Below, piece after piece: positions 25,796 through 33,700 of a stretch of 64,000 nt of DNA. Each line of letters opens with the position of its first letter. The stretch's first letter is position 1. Source of the stretch: Pseudomonas sp. GD03858 (GTDB lineage: Bacteria > Pseudomonadota > Gammaproteobacteria > Pseudomonadales > Pseudomonadaceae); assembly GCF_029840925.1 (NCBI RefSeq), contig NZ_JAOCDM010000019.1:1-64000 (forward strand), in the 5' to 3' direction. The notes below the pieces were generated by a model. The model worked only from the letters and a program-made list of their open reading frames with translations, had not been told where the DNA came from and searched no databases. The translations under genes were made by a program, and so were the position numbers.

Positions 25796-25821
25796 ATTCC
25801 ATTTTGGAATGGATGCCATTC
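25796..25821. promoter_or_regulatory. Overlapping double palindrome (CidR operator candidate)
   Basis: ATTCCA-TTT-TGGAAT (25796-25810) and GAATGG-ATG-CCATTC (25807-25821) are two perfect 15-bp dyads that share four bases. Their centres are 11 bp apart. They lie between the divergent LysR gene and cidA-like gene. Confidence 0.6.
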
Positions 25822-25887
25822 TAACAATTCGCTTCTGGCCTAGCTGGGTGACTTTTACAATGGCCGCGTTGTCGAGGAACTCCCGTC

Positions 25888-26274
25888 ATGAATCCCGAAT
25901 TGCTCAAGAAAACCCTGCGTCTGCTCGCCGAACTGACGGTGCTGCTGGCGCTGTTCCTGATCGGCGGCCAGCTGGCCGCCTGGCTCGCCTGGCCGATCCC
26001 CGCTGGAGTGATGGGCCTGGCGCTGCTGCTGGTGCTGTTCGCCACGGGCGTGCTCAAGCCAGCCACCCTGCAACTTGGCGCCGGCTGGCTGATGGCCGAG
26101 ATGCTGCTGTTCTTCATTCCGGCGCTGATGAGTCTGCTGGACTACGGCAGCCTGCTGCGCAGCGAAGGCTGGCGCATCCTGCTGGTGATCGCCGTCAGCA
26201 CCTTGCTGGTGATGGTGGTCACCGCCGCGACTGTGGAGCTGGTGTGCCGCTGGAGGCTGCGCCATGAGCCTTGA
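25888..26274 (+). CDS. CidA/LrgA family holin-like protein
   Basis: A 128-residue protein with four hydrophobic helices (LTVLLALFLIGGQLAAW, GVMGLALLLVLFATGVL, MLLFFIPALMSLL, ILLVIAVSTLLVMVV). The segment IPAGVMGLALLLVLF is the family signature. Such proteins form holin/antiholin-like complexes that influence murein hydrolase activity, autolysis or export of small acids. It overlaps its partner gene by 11 bp and is divergent from a CidR-like regulator. Confidence 0.9.
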   Translation: MNPELLKKTLRLLAELTVLLALFLIGGQLAAWLAWPIPAGVMGLALLLVLFATGVLKPATLQLGAGWLMAEMLLFFIPALMSLLDYGSLLRSEGWRILLVIAVSTLLVMVVTAATVELVCRWRLRHEP

Positions 26275-26950
26275 ACCCATGCCGCTGTTCTGGCTGGCAC
26301 TGACCCTGGGCGCCTACCTGGGCAGCCGCTGGCTGTACCGGCGCAGCGGGCGCTACCTGCTGTCGCCGTTGATCCTGGTGCCGGCGCTGTTGCTGGCGGT
26401 GGCCGTGCCGTTGCACACCGCCTACGCCGAGTACGCCCGCAACACCCACTGGCTGATGGGCGTGCTGGGGCCGGTGACGGTGGCTTTCGCGGTGCCTATC
26501 TGGCAACAGCGGGCATTGCTGGCGCGACACTGGCCGGCGTTGCTGGTGGGCATGCTGGCCGGCAGCGTGGCCTCGATCGGCAGCTCCTGGGCATTGGCGC
26601 ACATGCTGGCGCTGGACGATTCGGTCAGCCTGTCGTTGCTGCCGCGCTCGATCACCACGCCGTTCGCCATGCCGGTGGCCCAGGATCTGGGCGGGGTGCC
26701 GGAACTGACGGCGGTGTTCGTGATGTTCACCGGCGTGCTCGGGGCGATGTTCGGCGGCATCCTGTTGCGCTGGCTGCCGCTGCGCACACCGCTGGCGCGG
26801 GGCGCGCTGTTCGGTGTCGGGGCCCATGGCGCCGGGGTGAGTCGGGCGCAGGAGGTCGGGCGCGAGGAAGGATCGGTGGCCGGGCTGGTCATGGTCCTGA
26901 CCGGGTTGCTGAACCTGCTGGCCGCGCCTTTGCTGGCGAGGCTGATCTGA
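26264..26950 (+). CDS. CidB/LrgB family membrane protein
   Basis: A 228-residue protein with about six to seven membrane helices, the partner of the CidA/LrgA-like protein encoded just before it. SLSLLPRSITTPFAMPVAQD and RGALFGVGAHGAGVSRAQE are the conserved family blocks. The ATG at 26264 lies within the end of the preceding gene, so translation is coupled. Expected role: antiholin-like control of cell lysis, or transport of pyruvate or glycolate-like acids, as proposed for relatives. Confidence 0.92.
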   Translation: MSLEPMPLFWLALTLGAYLGSRWLYRRSGRYLLSPLILVPALLLAVAVPLHTAYAEYARNTHWLMGVLGPVTVAFAVPIWQQRALLARHWPALLVGMLAGSVASIGSSWALAHMLALDDSVSLSLLPRSITTPFAMPVAQDLGGVPELTAVFVMFTGVLGAMFGGILLRWLPLRTPLARGALFGVGAHGAGVSRAQEVGREEGSVAGLVMVLTGLLNLLAAPLLARLI

Positions 26951-27045
26951 CCGTTCGTGCCACTGACCCGTTCGGTCATCAGGCTGGCTGCCAAGGCGAC
27001 CTATCACCTTCGTATTGGCTTCTAGACTCAGCCTCGACATAGAGA

Positions 27046-27059
27046 GCACATGTATGTGC
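27046..27059. promoter_or_regulatory. Dyad GCACAT-GT-ATGTGC
   Basis: A perfect 6-bp-arm inverted repeat immediately before the ribosome site of the short leader ORF (27074) upstream of the hydrolase gene. Possible operator or mRNA hairpin; not identified further. Confidence 0.3.
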
Positions 27060-27073
27060 CGAGGTGACATGCA

Positions 27074-27124
27074 ATGAACGCAGCCTTGCCCTATTCCGAC
27101 ACTTATCCACCGGGACGACCGTGA
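27074..27124 (+). CDS. Putative 16-residue leader peptide
   Basis: ATG at 27074 opens a short frame MNAALPYSDTYPPGRP that ends with a TGA sharing one base with the hydrolase ATG (TGATG). A strong ribosome site GAGGTGA lies at the correct distance upstream, better than the one directly before the hydrolase start. It is probably a translated leader that couples ribosome entry to the hydrolase gene. Alternatively the hydrolase starts at the GTG at 27064 in its own frame, which lacks a ribosome site. Confidence 0.4.
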   Translation: MNAALPYSDTYPPGRP

Positions 27125-28029
27125 TGCCACTGGCCGAGATTCCATTGTGCGTCTGGCGCACCCGGAGCCAGGGTTTCACCTTCCGGGGCCAGAACATCCG
27201 TTACTGGACGGCAGGGCAGGGCGAGCCGCTGCTGCTGCTCCATGGCTTCCCCACCGCCAGCTGGGACTGGCACTACCTGTGGGCACCGCTGGCCCAGCGC
27301 TTTCGCGTGGTGGCCTGCGACATGCTGGGCTTCGGCGACTCGGCCAAACCCGCGGACCACGACTACAGCCTGTTGGAGCAGGCCGATCTGCAGCAGGCGC
27401 TGTTGGCGCACCTGCGTATCGATCAGCCGGTACACCTGCTGGCCCACGACTACGGCGGCAGCGTGGCCCAGGAGCTGCTGGCCCGCCACCACGAGCAGCG
27501 TCTGCAGATCGCCAGCTGTGCATTCCTCAACAGCGGGCTGTTTCCCGAGACCTGTCGGGTGCTGCTGATCCAGAAGCTGTTGCTGAGCCGGCTGGGCTGG
27601 CTGGTTGGGCGCTCGTTCGGGCGAGACGACCTGGTGCGCAATGTCATCCAGGTCTACGGCCCCTGCACCCATCCCAGCGAAAGCGCGCTGGACGATTACT
27701 GGAGCCTGATCGCCTCCAACCGTGGGCCGCGTATCTTGCACAAGCTGATCAGCTTCCTGCCCGAACGCCGAGCCCAGCGTGAGCGCTGGGTCGGGGCGCT
27801 GCAGCGCGAGGGCGTGCCGCTGCGCTTCATCAATGGCGCGGTCGACCCGTTGTCCGGGGTGCATATGGTCGAGCGCTACCGCCAGTTGGTGCCGGAGCCG
27901 GACACCGTGGTGCTACCGGGCATCGGCCATTATCCGCATACCGAGGCACCGGTGCAGGTGCTGCGCCATTACCTGGCCTTTCGCGAACAGCCGATGAGCT
28001 ACCTGCCGCAGAAGGTCGCCTGGTCCTGA
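27124..28029 (+). CDS. Alpha/beta hydrolase, epoxide hydrolase-like
   Basis: A 301-residue alpha/beta hydrolase. The oxyanion motif HGFP occurs in LLLLHGFPTASWDW. The nucleophile elbow AHDYGGS places Asp109, not Ser, in the nucleophile position, as in epoxide hydrolases and haloalkane dehalogenases. The catalytic histidine is His269 (GIGHYPHTE) and an acid is likely in GAVDPLSGV. Substrate unknown. The ATG at 27124 is coupled to a short upstream ORF. An SDR gene follows after 117 bp on the same strand, and the two may work on the same compound. Confidence 0.85.
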   Translation: MPLAEIPLCVWRTRSQGFTFRGQNIRYWTAGQGEPLLLLHGFPTASWDWHYLWAPLAQRFRVVACDMLGFGDSAKPADHDYSLLEQADLQQALLAHLRIDQPVHLLAHDYGGSVAQELLARHHEQRLQIASCAFLNSGLFPETCRVLLIQKLLLSRLGWLVGRSFGRDDLVRNVIQVYGPCTHPSESALDDYWSLIASNRGPRILHKLISFLPERRAQRERWVGALQREGVPLRFINGAVDPLSGVHMVERYRQLVPEPDTVVLPGIGHYPHTEAPVQVLRHYLAFREQPMSYLPQKVAWS

Positions 28030-28146
28030 CCGGGCGATCATCGCCGTGCGTTATTGCCCGGCATTCGCCGCGATGCGCTTGATTGCCCGGCCTTGGCTGG
28101 CTGGTCGACACTGCCTTGCATCCCTTCATTGCCAGGAGCCTTGAGC

Positions 28147-29061
28147 ATGAGCGAGCCGGTAAGTCTGCAGGATCGAGTGGTGATCGTCACGGGGGCCGGC
28201 GGCGGCCTGGGGCGGGCCCATGCCTTGCTGTTCGCCGCCCGGGGCGCGAAGGTGGTGGTCAATGACCTGGGCGGCTCGACCCATGGCGAGGGCGCCAACG
28301 CCTCGGCGGCGGACCAGGTGGTGGCGCAAATCCGCGCGGCCGGGGGCACGGCGGTGGCCAACCATGATTCGGTCACCGATGGCGCGCGGATCGTCGAGCA
28401 GGCGCTGGACAGCTTCGGTCGGGTCGATGTGCTGGTGAACAATGCCGGCATCCTGCGCGACAAGACCTTCCACAAGATGGAGGACAGCGACTGGGAGCTG
28501 GTCTACCGCGTGCATGTCGAGGGCGCCTACAAGGTGACCCACGCTGCCTGGCCGCACCTGCGGGCGCAGAATTGGGGGCGAGTGATCTTCACCTCGTCCA
28601 CCTCGGGCATCTACGGCAACTTTGGCCAGGCCAACTACGGCATGGCCAAGCTTGGCCTCTATGGATTGACCCGCACGCTGGCCATCGAGGGGCGCAAGCA
28701 CGGCATCCTGGTCAACGCCATCGCGCCCACGGGGGGCACGCGCATGACCGAGGGCCTGATTCCACCGCAGGTGTTCGAGCGCCTGAAACCTGAGCTGGTC
28801 AGCCCGCTGGTGGTGTACCTGGGCAGCGAGCAGTGCCAGGACAGCGGCGAGCTGTTCGAGGTAGGCGGCGGCTGGGTCGGCAAGCTGCGCTGGGAGCGCA
28901 GCCTGGGCATGGGCTTTGACCCGCGCGAAGGTTTCACGCCCGAGCAAGTGGCGGACAACTGGGCGCGGATCGGCGACTTCGACGGTGCCGGGCATCCGCA
29001 GGACAGCCTGCAGGCGTTGCAACAGATGATGACGAACCTGCAGAAGTATCCATTGGGTTGA
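28147..29061 (+). CDS. SDR oxidoreductase, HSD17B4/3-hydroxyacyl-CoA type
   Basis: A 304-residue short-chain dehydrogenase with the cofactor motif VTGAGGGLGRAHALLFAARGAKVVVNDLGG, whose leading part matches the N-terminal domain of peroxisomal multifunctional enzyme type 2. NNAGILRDKTFHKM, the serine block TSSTSGIYGNFGQ and Tyr-Lys in ANYGMAKLG are intact. The C-terminus (EVGGGWVGKLRWERS) also fits that subfamily, so a (3R)-hydroxyacyl-CoA or related hydroxy substrate is likely. ATG at 28147 with AGGAG eight bases upstream. Ends in a GC hairpin. Confidence 0.88.
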   Translation: MSEPVSLQDRVVIVTGAGGGLGRAHALLFAARGAKVVVNDLGGSTHGEGANASAADQVVAQIRAAGGTAVANHDSVTDGARIVEQALDSFGRVDVLVNNAGILRDKTFHKMEDSDWELVYRVHVEGAYKVTHAAWPHLRAQNWGRVIFTSSTSGIYGNFGQANYGMAKLGLYGLTRTLAIEGRKHGILVNAIAPTGGTRMTEGLIPPQVFERLKPELVSPLVVYLGSEQCQDSGELFEVGGGWVGKLRWERSLGMGFDPREGFTPEQVADNWARIGDFDGAGHPQDSLQALQQMMTNLQKYPLG

Positions 29062-29069
29062 ACAATGCC

Positions 29070-29087
29070 GGGACCGCACAGCGGCCC
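29070..29087 (+). terminator. Terminator after the SDR gene
   Basis: GGGaCCGC-ACA-GCGGcCC hairpin with one mismatch, followed by TTTCG, eight bases after the SDR stop codon. Confidence 0.6.
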
Positions 29088-29149
29088 TTTCGCCGAATTG
29101 CCGGCGATGAATCTAGTGTCGATCTTGCGATTCTTGCAGAAATAAAAAA

Positions 29150-29171
29150 GGCCGCTGCAAACGCAGCGGCC
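29150..29171 (-). terminator. Intrinsic terminator for the small minus-strand ORF
   Basis: GGCCGCTGC-AAAC-GCAGCGGCC is a perfect 9-bp stem. The run aataaaaaa on its left becomes a T run on the minus strand, so it terminates leftward transcription, 16 bases after the stop of the ORF at 29187. Confidence 0.8.
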
Positions 29172-29186
29172 AATCGAGACGTTAGA

Positions 29187-29474
29187 TCAAGGAGCTTCAA
29201 AATCAACGTCGGTGAACCTTGGTGGCGCGAAAGGCGGGGGAGAGCCCTGCGTGCCGAACCAATGACGTAAGAATAAGCACTTGGTGGCGCGGGAAAAATA
29301 GTCGCTTCTGACATTCTCTATTACGTCCTTCGAGATAATCGTAAAGCTCTTACCCCGGTATGTCGGCCTGCGCTGCTGGTCGTAGGATGCTTCTGCAAGA
29401 TCGCTCTGGCTTGCGCGTAGGAATGAATTCCCGATTTTTCGCGGCCCAGGCTTGACGACACCATCCGGCTCCAT
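29187..29474 (-). CDS. Small hypothetical protein divergent from the toxin-like gene
   Basis: A 95-residue ORF that I do not recognise. Features are a basic N-terminal half (KPGPRKIGNSF), a central RGKSFTIISKDVIENVRSDY segment and a proline-rich tail. It lacks a signal peptide and membrane helix. Support for its reality is positional: its stop is followed by an ideal minus-strand terminator, and its base composition is lower in GC than the surroundings, as for the neighbour. It starts only 20 bp from the ATG of the large toxin-like gene. It could be an accessory or immunity gene, or a remnant of a longer gene. Confidence 0.45.
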   Translation of the reverse strand: MEPDGVVKPGPRKIGNSFLRASQSDLAEASYDQQRRPTYRGKSFTIISKDVIENVRSDYFSRATKCLFLRHWFGTQGSPPPFAPPRFTDVDFEAP

Positions 29475-29494
29475 TTTTCCGTTTGGAGTTCGTG

Positions 29495-32400
29495 ATGATT
29501 TCTGAGGCCTTGTTTCCCGATCTTTCGTTTCTCAAAAAGCAGAACGCTCCCGCTTCCAACGATGAGTTGCTGGCTCAACTGTCGTTGCTGACATTGGCGC
29601 TTCAAGCGCAGCTGTCCACCGTGCCCCGTTTCAGCAAGGAGTATGAACCGGACACCCTCGAGCAGGTGTCGCTCGATACGGCGCGGATCGAACAGCGAAT
29701 GCCTGAATGGCAGGTCGACATGGATGAGTGGTGGACGGCACAGGGAAAAGGTGGGCCGTCGTCCTCCAATTTACGTGCGCAGCTCTATCAACTGTTCGAG
29801 CTGGAGCTGGCCTTGCATGCGATCGTCGAGCCGGAATTCAGGGCGGTGATCGAGTCCCTGCTCAGCGCCGGCGAGCAGTCAGGTGACATGGTCGGCGTCG
29901 TGGTCACCGCAGGTGAGGTGCGGGTGCCGTTGGCGGGCAGTTTCGCGGTGGTCCGCGATATTGATGAGTTTGCCGATGACGACGCGTTTCTTTTCTACGG
30001 GCCAGCCTGGGGCGTAAAGGTGCACAGCCAACGCATCGATGCTGTCGATAGCCTGCGCCAGGCGTTGCTCCAGGGTATGGCCGAGCAGGCCGGGTGGATT
30101 CGATTCCTGCCCGGCGAATTGCTGACTGCCGTTGAGAATGGGGAGACGCTGGCGCTGAGTTTCGAGGACTTTGCGCAGGCGTTCGCGGTGCGGCAGATGG
30201 CGGATCTGCGGACGTTGCAGGGCAATCTGTTGGCAGACCTCGAGGCCAGGGCCACCGAGAGCCCGGTCGAGGCGCGTCTGTTCAACGAAACAGCGCGGTT
30301 GGACGCTTGGATCGGCCCGATTCAGACGCGTCTGGCCGCCCATATGAAGACGTTGCGGCTAGCGCGTGTGCCTTCCTGGCGCAGTAACCTGGAGGAGGAG
30401 GCGTTGGCTGCGTATTCACAGCTGGAGCTGCAGATGGCGCAGACGAAAGCGCGCGTCGATGAACACTTGGGCAATCTACGTGACTACCGCACGTTTGCCG
30501 CAAGCAGGATGCGCGATTGGTTGCAGCGCAATCTCAAATGGGCAAGCGTGGCGCCCGAGCGGATTCGGGTTACGGTTCGCACTACCGGCTACGGGGCTCC
30601 CCTGTACCGTTCCTGCAGTTTGCTGGACTGGGTCATCAGTGGCGGTTACGCACCTTCCAACGAACTTGGGCACAGGCTTGTAGCAGAGGTGGACGATGAG
30701 GGGCTGCGCGAGCGCCTGACACATGCCCAAATGCAGCGGATGATCGATGGCCTGAATCTGCGGCTGGAGTATCGCCGCCTGCTCGTCAACGCCTTGAACA
30801 CGCCAGCAACCCGCGACCGCTTGAGCGACGCAGCGACTACCCAGCTGGCCCTGGCGAATGCGCAGGCTCACCATTCAGGCGAGCTTCCTGAGCCGATCCA
30901 CGCGCGCATTACCGAGTTGCTGGCCGGAAATCTGGCTGTCGAGGGGCTTGATCTACACCGGATCAAAGTGCATGGCATGCCACTGCGCAACATCTACTGC
31001 ATGACTCATGGCAATGACTTCTTGCTCTATGCGCCAGGCGCACCGGGTGGTGACCTTCGACGTTTTGCACCGCTGGTGGCTGTCCAGCTCGCGCTGGTTG
31101 GCATGTTGTCCAATCCGACGGGGATGGCCTTCGTGCTGTCGCGCACGCGAGCCGCCCAGCGCGCGAAACTGCAGAGCTATCTCAGCCGGCTCGAGTCGCC
31201 CACCTGGTACCCCGGGATGATCACCCTGGAGCCACTCAAGGGCAGCCTCGCCCAAGCAATGGCCAGAGACCTGATCCTGGCGCAGTACGACGAACTCCAG
31301 TTGCTCGTGCCCAGGTGGTATCTCAACGCCAAGCCCGAGGATCGACTGCGGATCGCCTCGCTCGACAACGAGTTGGCGTCATTGCAACCGGCGCATCAGG
31401 CCGATTGCACGATACCCACGCTCCAGGCCTTCGCGCGTGAGGTGGCGGCCAAACGGATCAACGAGTATCCGGGCAACTCGGGTCGCTGGATCGATCCGGA
31501 CAGCGTGATGATCGAGTCGACAGAGGGCAAGTTGACCTTTACCCAATGGATGGCCTGGGGCTATCCGAGCAGCGTCAATTTCCAGGAGAGCTCGACGATA
31601 AGCTCTGAAGTCGGTCAGGATCTTTCGCACCTGGAACTGGCTTCGCTTGCTGGCGCCATTCGCGAAGCCAGCAGTGGTATGGGAGCCCGATACGCGAACC
31701 ACATGAAAGCGGTTTTCCTCGATAAGGCGCGTCCGCAGCAGGAGCGGCAATCGTGGTTGCACCGGTCGATGATGGGCGTGAAGGTCCGTCGGGATTTTCT
31801 TGCGGCCAGTCTGGCAGGGCACCTCGACACAGAACAGTCGGCGTGGCTACGGTCGATCAGCGAAACCGTCGCGGACGATGACATCCTCAAATTTCATCAT
31901 TTCGAGCGATTGGCGTTCAAGCAAGGGCTGGACCGGCTGGTGGAGGGGGGCTATCTGCTCAATGGATCGCCAAACGACCATCTCGTCTATCTGAGCGACG
32001 CCGCCGATGGGCGTATGGTGCGCACGCTTGCGGACATCGCCGAGTCGTGGCGAGTGGAAAACCTGGGCGTTTATTTCGCCAGTCGGGCCACCTCCGCCGA
32101 CAAGGCCGCGATGCGGCAATTGGATCATGTTCGGCTGAATGATCCAGAGGGCGTGCAGATTGTGTATGACGCTCATTCCCATACCGCCCAAGGTCGAATA
32201 ACGGACTGGGATCATGACTTGGTCCTGCGTGCAGATCATCGCCTTCGTGACGCAGCGCATCAGACGACAAGCATCAGTGACCGTGTCCTGCAGTCGATGG
32301 AGCATGTCGTGCTTCCTGTGGTTGGCGTCTTGACAGGAGGGATCGCAGTGCTGGGCATGCCTTTGCTGCTGATTTCCTCCACCGTCAACTTGGCGTTGTC

Positions 32401-32725
32401 CTCGCTGACGTTCTCGGAGGGGGCGCATGCCTGGTGGGAAGGCAACAGAAGCGAGGCCGTGATGAAGTTCGTCAGCGGTGCGATGAGCGTGGGCTCCGCC
32501 GTTGGCCTGGGGAAAGTCATCGCCTCGCTCTACACCATCTGGTCCCCGGGCCCTTCAGGGGTTTTCAGCGGGCTCTTGAAAGAGACGCTCTTCGACTGGG
32601 GGCCAAAGAGTGCCTCCCCGGTTGCCGAGACATTCGGCGACGAGCTGATGGCGTTTTTGGATAGCGCACTGAGCGGGGCCCCCCAGGCTGCCCGCGAGCT
32701 AGCGCCGATTCTCGACCTAACCTGA
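29495..32725 (+). CDS. Large dermonecrotic-toxin-like (DUF6543-type) protein
   Basis: A 1076-residue protein resembling the large Pseudomonas proteins that carry the DUF6543 / dermonecrotic toxin N-terminal region; this is from remembered style (RLEYRRLLVNALNTPATRD, IKVHGMPLRNIYCM), not a search. No signal peptide. Residues about 255-340 look coiled-coil. A long hydrophobic hairpin at about 937-970 (VVGVLTGGIAVLGMPLLLIS) resembles membrane-insertion segments of translocating toxins. It ends soon after, at about residue 1076, without an obvious enzymatic C-terminal domain. ATG at 29495 has GGAG six bases upstream; no secretion or immunity gene is evident beside it apart from the small divergent ORF. 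Confidence 0.7.
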   Translation: MISEALFPDLSFLKKQNAPASNDELLAQLSLLTLALQAQLSTVPRFSKEYEPDTLEQVSLDTARIEQRMPEWQVDMDEWWTAQGKGGPSSSNLRAQLYQLFELELALHAIVEPEFRAVIESLLSAGEQSGDMVGVVVTAGEVRVPLAGSFAVVRDIDEFADDDAFLFYGPAWGVKVHSQRIDAVDSLRQALLQGMAEQAGWIRFLPGELLTAVENGETLALSFEDFAQAFAVRQMADLRTLQGNLLADLEARATESPVEARLFNETARLDAWIGPIQTRLAAHMKTLRLARVPSWRSNLEEEALAAYSQLELQMAQTKARVDEHLGNLRDYRTFAASRMRDWLQRNLKWASVAPERIRVTVRTTGYGAPLYRSCSLLDWVISGGYAPSNELGHRLVAEVDDEGLRERLTHAQMQRMIDGLNLRLEYRRLLVNALNTPATRDRLSDAATTQLALANAQAHHSGELPEPIHARITELLAGNLAVEGLDLHRIKVHGMPLRNIYCMTHGNDFLLYAPGAPGGDLRRFAPLVAVQLALVGMLSNPTGMAFVLSRTRAAQRAKLQSYLSRLESPTWYPGMITLEPLKGSLAQAMARDLILAQYDELQLLVPRWYLNAKPEDRLRIASLDNELASLQPAHQADCTIPTLQAFAREVAAKRINEYPGNSGRWIDPDSVMIESTEGKLTFTQWMAWGYPSSVNFQESSTISSEVGQDLSHLELASLAGAIREASSGMGARYANHMKAVFLDKARPQQERQSWLHRSMMGVKVRRDFLAASLAGHLDTEQSAWLRSISETVADDDILKFHHFERLAFKQGLDRLVEGGYLLNGSPNDHLVYLSDAADGRMVRTLADIAESWRVENLGVYFASRATSADKAAMRQLDHVRLNDPEGVQIVYDAHSHTAQGRITDWDHDLVLRADHRLRDAAHQTTSISDRVLQSMEHVVLPVVGVLTGGIAVLGMPLLLISSTVNLALSSLTFSEGAHAWWEGNRSEAVMKFVSGAMSVGSAVGLGKVIASLYTIWSPGPSGVFSGLLKETLFDWGPKSASPVAETFGDELMAFLDSALSGAPQAARELAPILDLT

Positions 32726-33508
32726 TCAGCCGACAACCTCATGTCCCATTCGCCTGCTGGTCGCCTGGGCGGCGGCCAGCAGGCTCTGCGCCGCAGGCCC
32801 CTGTTCATCGGCATGGAAGATCGACGTCGGCCCGACCACGGTCATCACCGCGCAGATCTGCCCCATGGCATTGAACACCGGGGCCGACAGCGCATCCACC
32901 CCTGGCATCAGCAGGCCGTGCACATGATGCAGGCCGCGTTGGCGGATCTGCGCCAGCAGTGGCGCATAGTCCCCGGCAGCCTGGCCCAGTGCGGCCAGTT
33001 CCCGGTCGCGCAGCTCGACGATCTCCCGCTCCGGCAGATGGGCGGCGAACACCAGCCCGGTGGACGAACTGAGCAATGGCAGCACCGAGCCGATCTGGGT
33101 CACCACCGTCACCGCGCGTACCGCCGGCTCGATGCTCACCACCGTCGCCCCTTGGTTGCCCCACACGGCGATGAAGCAGCTTTCGTTGAGTTCGTCGCGC
33201 AACTGCGACAGCGGCAGCGCCGCCACCTTCAACACATCGATGCTGCCCAGCGCCGCCATGCCCACCCGCAGCGCCTCGCGCCCCAGGCCGTAGTGATTGG
33301 TGGCCGGGTCCTGCTCGGCGAAACCGCTGGCGATCAGCGCCTGCAGGTAACGATGCACCTTGCTCGCCGGCATCTGCACATGCTCGGCCAGGCGCGACAG
33401 CGAGGTAGACGGCGAGAGCTCGGCCAGGGCCTTGAGGATATCGGTGCCGACTTCCGCCGAGCGAACCTTCTGTTTGCCGTTGTCGGCGCTGCTGCTGGCT
33501 TTGGCCAT
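32726..33508 (-). CDS. hmgR: IclR-family repressor HmgR
   Basis: A 260-residue IclR-type regulator: winged helix in residues 20-80 (LSRLAEHVQMPASKVHRYLQ) and an effector-binding domain with PLLSSSTGLVFAAHLPE. It is divergent from hmgA and should repress the homogentisate genes until homogentisate is present, as in P. putida. A 17-bp palindrome overlapping the probable hmgA promoter is the expected binding site. Its stop codon directly abuts the stop of the toxin-like gene, with no intervening base. Confidence 0.93.
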   Translation of the reverse strand: MAKASSSADNGKQKVRSAEVGTDILKALAELSPSTSLSRLAEHVQMPASKVHRYLQALIASGFAEQDPATNHYGLGREALRVGMAALGSIDVLKVAALPLSQLRDELNESCFIAVWGNQGATVVSIEPAVRAVTVVTQIGSVLPLLSSSTGLVFAAHLPEREIVELRDRELAALGQAAGDYAPLLAQIRQRGLHHVHGLLMPGVDALSAPVFNAMGQICAVMTVVGPTSIFHADEQGPAAQSLLAAAQATSRRMGHEVVG

Positions 33509-33552
33509 GGGGGACTTCTTATGCGGATTTTCCAGGGTGGCGCCTTTATAGC

Positions 33553-33599
33553 TTGACGCCTGCGCAGGAGCAAATTACGTTATTCGTAATCTGATTACG
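33553..33599 (+). promoter_or_regulatory. hmgA promoter with HmgR operator
   Basis: A perfect palindrome ATTACG-TTATT-CGTAAT (17 bp) spans 33574-33590, and a third half-site ATTACG follows at 33594. A plausible sigma-70 promoter, TTGACG (33553-33558) with 17 bp to TACGTT (33576-33581), places the -10 element inside the palindrome, so bound repressor would block polymerase. The 17-bp size matches what is known for HmgR. Confidence 0.75.
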
Positions 33600-33700
33600 A
33601 TAAAAACAATGCAGACGCGCTGCCGCCCTTGGTGCCGGTTTCAGGATCGGGCCCGCAGCCAGCTGCCCGCAACGGCTCCCAGCAGCCCGGAGGCACCGAG

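Noticed and set aside
29058..29270. 70-codon plus-strand frame after the SDR gene
   Set aside because: It runs through two terminator hairpins and lacks a ribosome site; the minus-strand ORF fits the terminator better.
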